In this document: positions 36,518 through 45,505 of the stretch, in pieces
Layout: each line of letters begins with the position of its first letter
Numbering within the stretch: the stretch's first letter is position 1
Assembly: GCA_963725275.1 (NCBI GenBank)
Contig: CAVRXS010000003.1
Coordinates: forward strand, 310,001 to 374,000
Direction of reading: 5' to 3'
Length of the DNA: 64,000 nucleotides
From: Bog-756 sp963725275
Lineage (GTDB): Bacteria; Actinomycetota; Acidimicrobiia; Acidimicrobiales; RAAP-2
Program-made: the position numbers and the translations under genes
Notes under the pieces: generated by a model
Databases searched by the model: none
Told to the model about the DNA's origin: nothing
What the model saw: only the letters and a program-made list of their open reading frames with translations

Positions 36518-37717
36518 GTGACCAGGCCCAACACTTCCCCCGCCGCGGTGGGACCGCCCTCGGTGGAGGCTGTCAGGGCGGCGCTGCGCAGTGTGATGGA
36601 CCCCGAGCTCGGGGCCGACATCGTCGAGCTCGGCATGGTCACCGCCGTGCGCACGGACGGCGGTGCTGTCGACGTCGAGGTCGCGCTCACCGTCGCCGGC
36701 TGCCCGCTCCGGGCCCAGATCCAGCACGACGTCGAGATCCACGTGGGATCGCTCCCCGGGGTCGACCGGGTCAGCGTGACCACCGGTGTCATGGATGCCG
36801 ACCAGAAGCGGGAGGTCATGGCCAGGGCGCGGCTCCATGCGCGGGAGGAGGCCCCCAAGACCGACATCCCCGACACCGCCCGGATCATCGCGATCGCCTC
36901 TGGCAAGGGTGGGGTCGGCAAGAGCTCGGTGACCGTCAATCTCGCGGTCGCGCTGGCTCGGCGAGGTCTCACGGTCGGAGTGCTCGACGCCGACATCTGG
37001 GGATTCAGCATCCCGAGGCTCCTCGGGATGCAGGGCGATGTGGAGGCCCACGACAAGAAGATGGTCCCCCTCGAGCGCCGGATCGGGGACGGCCTGCTGC
37101 GGGTGCTCTCGATGGGGTTCCTCGCCGACGAGGAGAACGCCATCATGTGGCGCGGCCTCATCCTCAATCGGGCCGTCCAGCAGTTCCTCGAGGACGTCCA
37201 CTGGGGGAGCCTCGACTACCTGCTCATCGACATGCCGCCGGGCACCGGGGACATCCAGATGGGGCTGGCCCGGATGCTGCCCCGCACCGAGGTCCTCGTC
37301 GTCACGACCCCACCGCTGGCCGCCCAGAAGGTGGCCGCCCGCACGGCCGACATGGCTAGCAAGGGCTATCTCCGGGTCATCGGCGTGATCGAGAACATGA
37401 GCGACTTCACCTGCGAGCACGGTGAGTCGTACGCGCTGTTCGGCTCGGGAGGGGGCGCGCGCCTGGCCGCCGACATCGGGGTACCCCTCCTCGGCCAGGT
37501 ACCCCTCCACCCGTCGGTGTCTGCCGGTGGTGACGCCGGTACCCCGGTCGCCCTCGACGACGACCAGCCCCTGGCCGCCGAGTTCGCCCGCATGGCCGAT
37601 GTGCTGGTCACGACCGCCGCCCCGGTCGTCTCCATGGAGGGATGCAGCGCCCGGGTGCTCGAGCGGGTGGAAGCTGCCCTGGCCGCCGGGGACGCCGCAG
37701 CGGTAGCAGCCGACTGA
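36518..37717 (+). CDS. mrp: Mrp/NBP35-type iron-sulfur cluster carrier ATPase
   Basis: 399 residues. An N-terminal MIP18/DUF59 domain (VRAALRSVMDPELGADIVELGM) is followed by the P-loop ATPase with IAIASGKGGVGKSSVTVNLA, DADIWGFSIPRLLG, LLIDMPPGTGDIQM and LVVTTPPLAAQKVAART. The region that holds a CxxC in many homologues reads ENMSDFTCEHGE, with only one Cys. It faces erpA, consistent with Fe-S cluster delivery. GTG start chosen from the -10 spacing. Confidence 0.93.
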   Translation: MTRPNTSPAAVGPPSVEAVRAALRSVMDPELGADIVELGMVTAVRTDGGAVDVEVALTVAGCPLRAQIQHDVEIHVGSLPGVDRVSVTTGVMDADQKREVMARARLHAREEAPKTDIPDTARIIAIASGKGGVGKSSVTVNLAVALARRGLTVGVLDADIWGFSIPRLLGMQGDVEAHDKKMVPLERRIGDGLLRVLSMGFLADEENAIMWRGLILNRAVQQFLEDVHWGSLDYLLIDMPPGTGDIQMGLARMLPRTEVLVVTTPPLAAQKVAARTADMASKGYLRVIGVIENMSDFTCEHGESYALFGSGGGARLAADIGVPLLGQVPLHPSVSAGGDAGTPVALDDDQPLAAEFARMADVLVTTAAPVVSMEGCSARVLERVEAALAAGDAAAVAAD

Positions 37718-37739
37718 GCGGTCATCGCGCGTCGGGGTC

Positions 37740-38657
37740 TCAGGGTAGACCGCCGGCACCCGCCTTCGGGCCCCAGCGCTTGCGCACGAAGGCCTCCATT
37801 TCCGGTGAGACCGGTTGGTCGGAAGCCAGGCGGGCCTCGAGGGCCTGGTCGTACCCATCATCGCCCGGGCGCAGGATGAGCAGGCGGCCGTCCTCGATCA
37901 GGACGAGGGGCAGGATCGTGGGCACGTCGGTCACGGCGCGGGCCCAGGCCATGACCCCGTCGGTCGAGGTGTGGCGGGCGAGGCTCGAGAGGTTCGAGAC
38001 CGTCGGGGGGAGCAGCTCGAACTCGCCGGCCTCGAAGCGGGCGAGCGCGTCGTCGGGTCGGATCCAGATGCTCGCGATGGTCTCGCCGTCGTCGTGGCGG
38101 GCCACCTGGTCCGGCGGCGCCGCGGTCACGAAGAACCGGGTGTCGTAGCGCCGCGGCGCGAGCTCCGGGGTGATCCAGTGGCTCACGTAGTGGACGGTGT
38201 CGGTGACGAGGACCAGTCCCTCCGCGCGGCACACGTCGAGCAGGCCGGTGCGCCCCTCGTTGATCTCGTAGCGGTAGACGTCGAAGCGCCGGGCCGTCTC
38301 GGGGTCCGACGTGTCGAGCAACCCGGTCCCACCCGACCCGTCCCGCGGCTCGGCCATCAGGACACCCGACTCCTCGAAGCACTCGCGCAGGGCGGCCACC
38401 CAGAACGCCAGGCCCCCGGACTCCACACCCACGATGGCGCTTGCATCGGAGTCGGTCAGGCCGCGGCAGAACTCGGCCGTCGCCGGACCGCGGTCCTCGG
38501 GGTCGACCGATCCACCGGGGAAGACGTAGGCGCCGGCGACGAACTCGGAGGCCAGGTTGCGGCGGAGCATGCAGACCTCGACTGCCGGTCCCCCCGCCTC
38601 GTCCAGCGCATCGCGAACGAGCATCACCGTGGCGGCGTCGCGCAGGGTCACGGTCAC
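37740..38657 (-). CDS. Nudix hydrolase, NUDT19/RP2-like
   Basis: 305 residues. The Nudix box is split by an insertion, as in NUDT19-type coenzyme A diphosphatases: FVAGAYVFPGGSVDPED and, about 35 residues later, ALRECFEESGVLMAE with the REx2EE core. Family members cleave nucleoside diphosphates linked to X, often acyl-CoA. GTG 38657 lies 6 bases after TAGCCT. Convergent with mrp. Confidence 0.88.
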   Translation of the reverse strand: MTVTLRDAATVMLVRDALDEAGGPAVEVCMLRRNLASEFVAGAYVFPGGSVDPEDRGPATAEFCRGLTDSDASAIVGVESGGLAFWVAALRECFEESGVLMAEPRDGSGGTGLLDTSDPETARRFDVYRYEINEGRTGLLDVCRAEGLVLVTDTVHYVSHWITPELAPRRYDTRFFVTAAPPDQVARHDDGETIASIWIRPDDALARFEAGEFELLPPTVSNLSSLARHTSTDGVMAWARAVTDVPTILPLVLIEDGRLLILRPGDDGYDQALEARLASDQPVSPEMEAFVRKRWGPKAGAGGLP

Positions 38658-38663
38658 CAGCTC

Positions 38664-38669
38664 AGGCTA
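38664..38669 (-). promoter_or_regulatory. -10 element for leaderless Nudix gene
   Basis: TAGCCT on the minus strand followed by GAGCTG and the GTG at 38657. Confidence 0.5.
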
Positions 38670-38705
38670 CCGTCCGGTTCGCGGGCCGCCGAGGGCCGGG
38701 GAGGA

Positions 38706-39608
38706 TCAGGCAGAGGCGTTCGGCCACACCGATGCGGGCCACGCGTCGACGAGGGCGCTGATCGCGAGCTCCCCGAAGGCAGCCGGATCGGCGATGAGCC
38801 AGGCGTGGGGGCCTTCCATCACCACACCCTCCACTCCCGCTGCGTGACGCAGCTCGTCGAATGCCGACCGGGGAACCAGGCCGTCGCGGTCGGACCAGGC
38901 GACCGACACCGGGATCCCGAGCGCCGCGATGGTCCGGACCTCCTGGACCAGGTCGGCGCGGCGGATGAACTCTCCGGTGCGGAGCATCCCGAGCGGATTG
39001 CGCACCAGGTTGGGGACGAAGTCCTCGAGCAGGGTGGGGAGGAGACGGAGCAGCCGAGGCGAGGCCAGGATGTCGCCGCCGAAGTGGCGGGTCCAGTCCC
39101 AGAACGGGCGCTGCATCATCGTCCGGACCTCGTTGGGGAACAGGGCCCAGGTCGGACTGCCGATCGGGTTGGCAAGAAGCAGCGAGGAGACCCGATCCGG
39201 CCGGTGGTGCACGAAGGCGGTCGCCACCCCACCGCCGAAGGAGTGGCCGGCCACCAACGCGACCCGGTCCACATCCACCCCGTCGAGGAACCGCCCCCCC
39301 CAGGCCCCGTACCCGTCGAAGGTCCGCTGCTCCGCCTCGAGCTCACGGGTGCCGCCGAACCCGGGCAGGGCGGGGGCGTAGACCCGGCAGCCCGCTGCGG
39401 CCATCGCCTCGATCGGCCGGAGATAGGCGTTGGGCCGCAGGCCCCAGCCGTGCAGGAAGAGTGCGGGCGGGCCAGATCCGACGACCACGTAGCGGACCCG
39501 GTGGCCGTCGACGGCGACCCACCGCCACGAGGGGGAGGTCGACTGCGGACCAGGGGTGCCCGTCCCGTTCGGCAGTGGGCCGTCCGGGGACGATGCATGT
39601 ACCGACAT
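38706..39608 (-). CDS. Alpha/beta hydrolase
   Basis: 300 residues with the nucleophile elbow VAGHSFGGGVATAFV, an oxyanion HGW stretch (LFLHGWGLRPNAYL), an acidic residue in VAWSDRDGLVP and a terminal His in VMEGPHAWLI. The substrate cannot be named. ATG 39608 lies 8 bases after TAGAGT, so it is probably leaderless; it is divergent from the DUF929 gene. Confidence 0.9.
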   Translation of the reverse strand: MSVHASSPDGPLPNGTGTPGPQSTSPSWRWVAVDGHRVRYVVVGSGPPALFLHGWGLRPNAYLRPIEAMAAAGCRVYAPALPGFGGTRELEAEQRTFDGYGAWGGRFLDGVDVDRVALVAGHSFGGGVATAFVHHRPDRVSSLLLANPIGSPTWALFPNEVRTMMQRPFWDWTRHFGGDILASPRLLRLLPTLLEDFVPNLVRNPLGMLRTGEFIRRADLVQEVRTIAALGIPVSVAWSDRDGLVPRSAFDELRHAAGVEGVVMEGPHAWLIADPAAFGELAISALVDAWPASVWPNASA

Positions 39609-39616
39609 GGCCGATC

Positions 39617-39622
39617 ACTCTA
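39617..39622 (-). promoter_or_regulatory. -10 element for alpha/beta hydrolase
   Basis: TAGAGT on the minus strand, 8 bases before the ATG at 39608; predicted leader of 0-2 bases. Confidence 0.45.
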
Positions 39623-39733
39623 GGCCCGCCCCGGCGCTACGGGCCGCATCCTGCAGTGCCCGATCGCAACGCCCCAGGCGGACCAGTTACGCTTCGGGCC
39701 GGGAGAACTCCACGGATCGAGGACTGCGGAACG

Positions 39734-40827
39734 ATGGCCGACACCACGAAGAAGCCCGGCACCGGCGGCAACACGCCCAAGGGCGGCAACACGCCCAAGG
39801 GCGGCACACGCCCAAGCCGGCAGCCAACGGCCAGAGCGCCAAGGACAGGAGCAGAGCGCAGAGCCGACCGGTCACCGCAAAAGCTCCGTCGGGCAAGGGC
39901 GGGAACACCCCGCGGCCGGGGGGCAAGGCCGGACCCGCGACAGCGGCAGCCCCGAGGGCCAACCGGACCGCCCTCTTGACCTGGGGAGCAGTCGGCCTGG
40001 TCGTCGTGATCGTCGCCGTCCTGATCATCGTCAAGGTTGCCGGCGGCAACAGCACGCCCAATCTCTCCTACACCCCGGTGCAGCCGGCTCCGGCATCGGT
40101 CGTCCAGGACGTCACCACCATCCCGCTGTCGGTCTACAACACGGTGGGAGTGACCTCGTCGTCGGTCGCGGTCTCCCCGCCGACCATCCTCCACAACCAG
40201 CCGCCCCTCACCCTCGACGGCAAGAGCCCGGCGATGCTCTACTACGGCGCCGAATACTGCCCCTACTGCGCGGCGGAACGATGGGCGATGACGGCCGCGC
40301 TCTCGAGGTTCGGGACCTGGTCCGGCCTCAAGATCACCGCGTCCTCGCACACCGACGTCGATCCCATGACCCACACCTTCAGCTACTACGGGGCAACCCT
40401 GACCAGTCCCTACATCACCTTCAAGGGGGTCGAGCAGTACACGAACGTGCCCACGGCCTCGGGGACCTACACCAACCTCCAGAACCCGACCCACGCCGAG
40501 GCGGTCGTCCTCCAGAAGTACAGCTCGTCGCAGTACCTGCCCAACGCCAGCACGACCGGGGGGATCTCGTTCCCGTTCGTGGACATCAATAACCTGGCCC
40601 TGTTCTCAGGTGCAAGCTACGACCCGGGCGTCCTCGCCGGGCTCACGTGGACCGACATCTCCGGCGGCCTCTCCAACCCGAACAACCCGGCGACGCAGGC
40701 GATCGTGGCCACCGCCAACTACATGAGCGCAGCCATCTGCGCGAGCACCAAGGGCCAGCCCGGGGATGTGTGCACGAGTTCGGGCGTCAAGGCCGCGGCC
40801 AAGGCGCTCGGCATCAGCGCCAGCTGA
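39734..40827 (+). CDS. DUF929 thioredoxin-like membrane-anchored protein, frameshifted in an N-terminal repeat
   Basis: About 364 residues after repair. A Lys/Gly/Pro-rich cytoplasmic tail is followed by one membrane helix (LTWGAVGLVVVIVAVLIIV), then an extracytoplasmic DUF929 domain with a CxxC in AEYCPYCAAERW. Together with the VKOR gene 33 bases downstream it should form a disulfide-generating pair. The first 24 residues are in one frame and the rest in another; the break is in the third copy of an 18-base repeat (39800-39816), which lacks one A. TACGCT at 39688-39693 is a likely -10. Confidence 0.85.
39764..39816 (+). repeat. Three tandem copies of an 18-bp coding repeat, third copy 17 bp
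   Basis: GGCGGCAACACGCCCAAG at 39764-39781 and 39782-39799, then a 17-base copy at 39800-39816 missing one A. It encodes a GGNTPK repeat in the cytoplasmic tail of the DUF929 protein. Confidence 0.9.
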
Positions 40828-40860
40828 GTCGCCGCCCGCCCACGACACCTGCCGACCACC

Positions 40861-41358
40861 GTGCCCACCCTGCGCTGGCAACCGCTGACCACTCTGCTCC
40901 TGAGCACGCTCGGGCTCGGGATCGCCACCTATCTCACGATCACCCACTTCAACAAGGCCGCCCTGGTCTGCAACACCGGGGGCGCCATCAATTGCGAGAA
41001 GGTCACCACCAGCCCGCAGTCGGTGATCTTCGGCATCCCGGTCGCCATGCTCGGGCTGGCCTTCTTCGTGCCCATGCTGCTCCTCTGCCTGCCTGCAGCC
41101 TGGCGTTCCGCCGACCGACGCATCCATCTGGCCCGGCTGGCACTCTCGATCACCGGAGTCGGGATGATCGTGTACCTGATCATCGCCGAGCTCTTCCTGA
41201 TCAAGGCCATCTGCCTCTGGTGCTCCGGCGTCCACCTGACCACCTTCATCCTCTTCGTGATCATCGTGACCTCGGCCCCGATCGTCCTCGCCCCCGGCTA
41301 CGGCGGGAACGACCAGGTGTTCGAGGATGACGAGCTCCTGGCCCCCGACCCGGCGTAG
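40861..41358 (+). CDS. Vitamin K epoxide reductase (VKOR) family protein
   Basis: 165 residues, four to five membrane helices. Regulatory-loop and active-site cysteines are in ALVCNTGGAINCEKV and the catalytic CxxC in AICLWCSGVHL. It reoxidises a thioredoxin-like partner using quinone, the actinobacterial substitute for DsbB. It is flanked on both sides by DUF929 proteins carrying CxxC domains, the likely partners. GTG start at 40861. Confidence 0.92.
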   Translation: MPTLRWQPLTTLLLSTLGLGIATYLTITHFNKAALVCNTGGAINCEKVTTSPQSVIFGIPVAMLGLAFFVPMLLLCLPAAWRSADRRIHLARLALSITGVGMIVYLIIAELFLIKAICLWCSGVHLTTFILFVIIVTSAPIVLAPGYGGNDQVFEDDELLAPDPA

Positions 41359-41382
41359 TCGCATCCGAACCGCGGGCGACGG

Positions 41383-42339
41383 ATGACCGGGGCGGGTACT
41401 CCCTCGGCAAGCGGGGACGCGGCGGGCGAGGACAGCCTGGACGCGCCCCCGAACGGAGCGTTCGGTCCGACCAGGACCGCCCGGTTCGCCTGGGGCGCGG
41501 TCGTCGTGCTGCTGCTCGGGTTCGTGGCGCTCGTGACCTACGCCCTCACCCGCTCCACGACGCCGGCGAGCGTGGCACGGCCGTCGGTGACCTCGGCCGA
41601 CGTCGTTGCGACCCTGGCCGGAGTGACCCCCTCGACCTTCGACTCGGTCGGCGTCACCGTGCCGGGGACCACCCTGACCGCTCCCGTCGTCCTCAACGGG
41701 CAGACGCCACTCTCCCGGGGCGGGCGACCGGAGGTGCTCTTCGTGGGCTCGGAGTACTGCCCGTTCTGCGCCGCCGAGCGGTGGCCGCTCATCGTGGCCC
41801 TGGACCGGTTCGGCAGGTTCGGGACCCTCCACAACTCCCAGTCGGCGCCCCTCTCCGTCTTCTCGGGCATCCAGTCGTTCAGCTTCGTGGGCACCACCTA
41901 CTCGAGCAGGTACGTGACCCTGACCGGGGTCGAGCTCTACTCCGACCAGACCGGCCCCGACGGGACCTTCACCCGGATCAGCCGCCTCGACCCGGGCGAG
42001 GCCGCACTCGTGGCGCGGTACGCGCCGCTGACCGCCGGCGCGGGCGCGCCCGGCACCTGGCCCTTCGTGGACATCGACAACCGGATGGTGACCGCCACGT
42101 CTGGCTTCAGCCCCGCGCTCCTGGTCAGCCAGTCGCAGGCCCAGATCGCAGGCGAGGCGGCCCAGCCCCTCGCCGCCACCCCGCAGTCGACGACCCCTGC
42201 GCCACCCACCGGTCAGGCGATCATCGCCGCGGCAAACCAGCTCAGCGCGGGCATCTGCCTCGCCACCGGCGGGCAGCCCGTCGCGGTCTGCAATTCAAAG
42301 GCGGTGCGCAGCGCCGACCAGGCACTGGGCCTCGGCTGA
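41383..42339 (+). CDS. DUF929 thioredoxin-like membrane-anchored protein (second copy)
   Basis: 318 residues. Short cytoplasmic tail, membrane helix (FAWGAVVVLLLGFVALVTYA), then an extracytoplasmic DUF929 domain with CxxC in GSEYCPFCAAERWPL and two more cysteines near the end (GICLATGG and VAVCNS). It is a paralogue of the protein upstream of VKOR and begins 24 bases after the VKOR stop, so the three genes probably form one oxidative folding operon. Confidence 0.88.
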   Translation: MTGAGTPSASGDAAGEDSLDAPPNGAFGPTRTARFAWGAVVVLLLGFVALVTYALTRSTTPASVARPSVTSADVVATLAGVTPSTFDSVGVTVPGTTLTAPVVLNGQTPLSRGGRPEVLFVGSEYCPFCAAERWPLIVALDRFGRFGTLHNSQSAPLSVFSGIQSFSFVGTTYSSRYVTLTGVELYSDQTGPDGTFTRISRLDPGEAALVARYAPLTAGAGAPGTWPFVDIDNRMVTATSGFSPALLVSQSQAQIAGEAAQPLAATPQSTTPAPPTGQAIIAAANQLSAGICLATGGQPVAVCNSKAVRSADQALGLG

Positions 42340-42361
42340 CCGGGCGGGCCAGCCGGACAGG

Positions 42362-42619
42362 TCAGCCGACCCGTCGCTCGACCAGCTGCTTACGCTCCAT
42401 CTCGTTGAGGCCGCCCCAGATGCCGTGGGGCTCGTGGATGCGGATGGCGTAGTCGAGACATTCGGTGCGGACCACACAGGTTCGGCAGATGGCCTTGGCC
42501 CGGTCCTCGCGCTGCAGCTTCTCTTCCTTGCGCTCGGCGTGGGCAGGCGGGAAGAAGATCTCCGCCTGTGGCCCACGGCACGAGGCCTTGAGCTGCCAAC
42601 TGTCTGCCGCCTGCTCCAC
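42362..42619 (-). CDS. WhiB-family transcription factor
   Basis: 85 residues with four [4Fe-4S] cysteines: C14 in KASCRG, then C45, C48 and C54 in ICRTCVVRTECLDYA, followed by the turn GIWGGLNEMERKQL. WhiB proteins bind SigA and sense NO, O2 or redox state. It is divergent from a pair of ArsA-type ATPases, the position held by whiB4 in mycobacteria, although the sequence alone does not settle the subtype. GTG start follows GAAGGGGGAG. Confidence 0.93.
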   Translation of the reverse strand: MEQAADSWQLKASCRGPQAEIFFPPAHAERKEEKLQREDRAKAICRTCVVRTECLDYAIRIHEPHGIWGGLNEMERKQLVERRVG

Positions 42620-42809
42620 GAACCGACTCCCCCTTCGGACCTACCTCCAGAAAAGGGAACGTACTCGCCAGGCATGGGAGGACACAAGAGGTCCGAGCCT
42701 GATTCGCGGCAAAATCTGGCCGGTTCGCGCCGAGCGTGGTGGGCCGAGCGCACCACGCCGGGGCCGGGCGCCACCGGAGACCGTCGGCGGTGCCGGCAGG
42801 GCCGGACAC

Positions 42810-42815
42810 TACGCT
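42810..42815 (+). promoter_or_regulatory. -10 element for the ArsA-type ATPase pair
   Basis: TACGCT, 9 bases before the ATG at 42825. Predicted 5' leader of about 2 bases, no Shine-Dalgarno sequence. Confidence 0.45.
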
Positions 42816-42824
42816 CGGTGGGTC

Positions 42825-43845
42825 ATGGACGTCCGCCGCTTCTGCAGCCAGAGCCGGGTCCTGATCGTGGCGGGCAAGGGTGGGGTCGGCAAGACCACCA
42901 TCGTCGCCGCTCTGGCCCATCTGGCCGCGGGATCGGGGATGTCGGTCCTGGTCGTGGAGCTCGAAGGGCGTAGTGGGGTCTCCGCCGCCTTCGGCAGCGA
43001 CGAGGACCTCGACTACGCCGGTCAGGTCCTCCACGCCGCCGGGGCGGTCCTCGGCGAGGAGGGCGAAGACGACGCCGGGGTCGCCATCCCCCGGGGCACC
43101 GTCCGGGCCCGCACAATCACCCCGGACGACGCCCTCCTCGAGTACCTCGCCGACCACGGATTGCGGCGGGTCTCCAAGCGCCTCCTCTCCTCGGGGATCG
43201 TCGACATCGTGGCCGGGGCCATTCCCGGGATCCGGGACATCCTCGTACTCGGCAAGATCAAGCAGATCGAGCGCAGTGGGACGGCCGACCTCGTCCTGGT
43301 GGATGCGCCGGCCACCGGTCACACGATGACCTTCCTGTCCTCGGCCGGGGGGCTCCTCGACGCCGCACGTGGCGGACCCATCCGGGCCCAGGCCGCCGAC
43401 GTGGTGGCCCTGCTCTCCGACCCGGCCAGATGCCAGGTCGCCCTGGTCACGCTGCCCGAGGAGATGCCGGTCAACGAGGTCATCGAAGCCGCCTACGCCC
43501 TCGAGGACAAGGTCGGGATCGCGCTCGGCCCGATCATCGTCAACGCCTGCTACCCACCGCTGGCCGGGCTGGGAGTGCCGGCCTCCACCGCCGCCGAGCA
43601 GGCCGGGGTCGGACTCGACCACTCGCTGGTCGAGCGCGCTCGAGGCGGCCCGGGAGTTCCGCTCGCGCCGCCAGCAGCTCCAGGAGGAGCAGATCGGACG
43701 TCTGGCCGCCGAGCTGCCCCTGCCCCAGATCCGCGTCCCCTTCCTCTTCGCCGATGGCATCGGCCCGGTCGAGCTCGACGAGTTGAGCCGATCCCTCGGG
43801 GCCGGCATCGAGGCCCTCCCCGACCCCGCAGACGTGTCGGTATGA
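42825..43845 (+). CDS. ArsA-type anion-transporting ATPase, first of pair, frameshifted near its end
   Basis: About 340 residues. P-loop IVAGKGGVGKTTIVAALAHLA, signature DAPATGHTMTFLSSA, and LVTLPEEMPVNEVIEAA. The last about 70 residues (ALEAAREFRSRRQQLQEEQ to the stop at 43845) lie in another frame, joined at about 43636-43640 where a CG pair seems lost. Corresponds in order and location to mycobacterial Rv3679/Rv3680 (BagA/BagB), linked to redox stress tolerance. Its partner overlaps by ATGA. Confidence 0.88.
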
Positions 43846-44990
43846 GGTCCGGGCCTGCGGAGTCCGACCGGTCGGGCAACGGAACCCGGCCCGCCACGAT
43901 GGACGAGCTCGCCCGTGACCGGTCGATCCTGATCTGCTGCGGCTCGGGAGGTGTGGGCAAGACGACCACGTCCGCCGCGCTCGCCCTCCAGGCCGCCCGG
44001 CTCGGCCGCAACGCGTGCGTCGTCACCATCGACCCGGCCCGGCGTTTGGCCAACGCACTCGGGGTGGACGAGCTCTCCAACCGGCCGACCCGGATCAGGG
44101 GCGACTGGCCGGGTGAACTGCACGCCCTCATGCTCGACCCGAAAGGGACTTTCGACGACCTCATTTCGCGCTACTCCGACTCCGACGAGCAGGCCGAGGA
44201 CATCCGGGTCAACCGCATCTACCGCAACCTGACCGGGACCCTGTCGGGCACCCAGGAGTACATGGCCATGGAGAAGCTCCACGAGCTGGTCGAGGAAGGC
44301 GGGTTCGACGTGGTGGTGGTCGACACCCCCCCGTCGCGCAACGCCCTCGACTTCCTCGACGCGCCCCGGCGGCTGACCCACTTCCTCGAGAACCGGATCT
44401 TCCAGGCCCTCATGAAGCCGACCCGGGCCGGGCTCCGGGTCGTGGGGGTGGCCGCCCAGGCACTGCTCCGGACCATCTCCAAGGTGGCCGGAGCGGACAT
44501 CGTGAGCGATGCCGTGGCGTTCTTCCAGGCCTTCGAGGGGATGGAGGAGGGCTTCCGGGACCGGGCGGCGCGGGTGCGGGAGCTCCTCGTCCAACCCGGC
44601 ACCGCCTTCGTGCTGGTGGCCTCGCCGAGACCCGACTCGGTCGACGAGGCGTTGCACTTCGCCGACAAGCTGGCCGAGTCGCACATGTCCACGAGTGCGC
44701 TGGTGCTCAATCGGGTCCAGCCGAGGTTCGCGACCGATGCCCAGCTGGACGCCCTCACCGCCATCGAGACCGCCGGCGATCGCGATGGCGACGGCGTCCT
44801 CGGCGACCTCGTCGAGAACCTGCGCGGCTACACCCTCGCCTCCGACCGCGAGGAGCAGGCCTACGCGGACCTCGTGGCCAGGATCGACCCGGCCCCCGTC
44901 TACCGGGTACCGCTCCTCAACACGGACGTGCACGACCTCAGCGGTCTCGAGACCGTCGCCGACTTGCTCTTCGGCGCGTCAGGGCCCTGA
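43842..44990 (+). CDS. ArsA-type anion-transporting ATPase, second of pair
   Basis: 382 residues. P-loop CCGSGGVGKTTTSAALALQAA, TIDPARRLANALG, VVVDTPPSRNALDFLDAP and a C-terminal LLNTDVHDLSG. ATG 43842 overlaps the stop of its partner, and the two probably form a heterodimer as in mycobacteria. Intact in this sequence. Confidence 0.92.
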   Translation: MRSGPAESDRSGNGTRPATMDELARDRSILICCGSGGVGKTTTSAALALQAARLGRNACVVTIDPARRLANALGVDELSNRPTRIRGDWPGELHALMLDPKGTFDDLISRYSDSDEQAEDIRVNRIYRNLTGTLSGTQEYMAMEKLHELVEEGGFDVVVVDTPPSRNALDFLDAPRRLTHFLENRIFQALMKPTRAGLRVVGVAAQALLRTISKVAGADIVSDAVAFFQAFEGMEEGFRDRAARVRELLVQPGTAFVLVASPRPDSVDEALHFADKLAESHMSTSALVLNRVQPRFATDAQLDALTAIETAGDRDGDGVLGDLVENLRGYTLASDREEQAYADLVARIDPAPVYRVPLLNTDVHDLSGLETVADLLFGASGP

Positions 44991-45025
44991 GTGGGCGGGC
45001 CTTCGGGGGAGGCCCCGGCGGGCGC

Positions 45026-45031
45026 TAACCT
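45026..45031 (+). promoter_or_regulatory. -10 element for leaderless receiver gene
   Basis: TAACCT followed by CTCGGAT (7 bases) and GTG at 45039. Confidence 0.5.
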
Positions 45032-45038
45032 CTCGGAT

Positions 45039-45474
45039 GTGGCGACCATCATCGTGGCGAGCGACGCCCCATCGGTGCGGGCCGAGGTCGCCGCGACGGC
45101 CGGGTCGCCCGACATCACCATCGTCGAGGGCGCGTTCGGGACCCGAGGTCATGGCGCTCGTGGCAGACGAGGAGCCCGACCTGGTCGTCGTCGACCTCCA
45201 GATGGGCAACATGGGAGGCATGGCCACCTGCCTCGAGCTCCGCCTCGAGGCTTCCTACGACAAGATCGGACACATCCCTGTTCTGATGCTGCTCGACCGG
45301 CGCCCGGACGTGTTCCTGGCCCGCCGCTCGGGGGCCGAGGGCTGGCTGGTCAAACCGCTCGACCCGATCCGGCTGCGGCGGGCGGTGGCCGCGCTGCTCG
45401 ACGGGGGCACCTACTACGACGAGTCCTACCAACCCCTGTCCATCGTGTCCGCACCGCTCGTCGCCGGCGCCTGA
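45039..45474 (+). CDS. Single-domain response-regulator-like receiver, frameshifted
   Basis: About 145 residues of receiver fold only. Phospho-acceptor Asp in PDLVVVDLQMGNMGG, VLMLLDRRPD, and the conserved Lys in GWLVKPLDPIRLRRA. N-terminal VATIIVASDAPSVRAEVAAT is in another frame, with the junction near 45135-45140 (a GGG/CCC stretch). No DNA-binding domain and no kinase nearby. A short C-terminal tail (YYDESYQPLSIVS) is not part of the fold. Confidence 0.75.
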
Positions 45475-45505
45475 ACACCCAGCCCTGAGCTGACCGGTCG
45501 CCGCC

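Noticed and set aside
42390..44933. 847-codon minus-strand frame opposite the ArsA pair
   Set aside because: Shadow of the ArsA genes; no motif or plausible hydrophobic pattern, and the opposite strand has P-loops in place.
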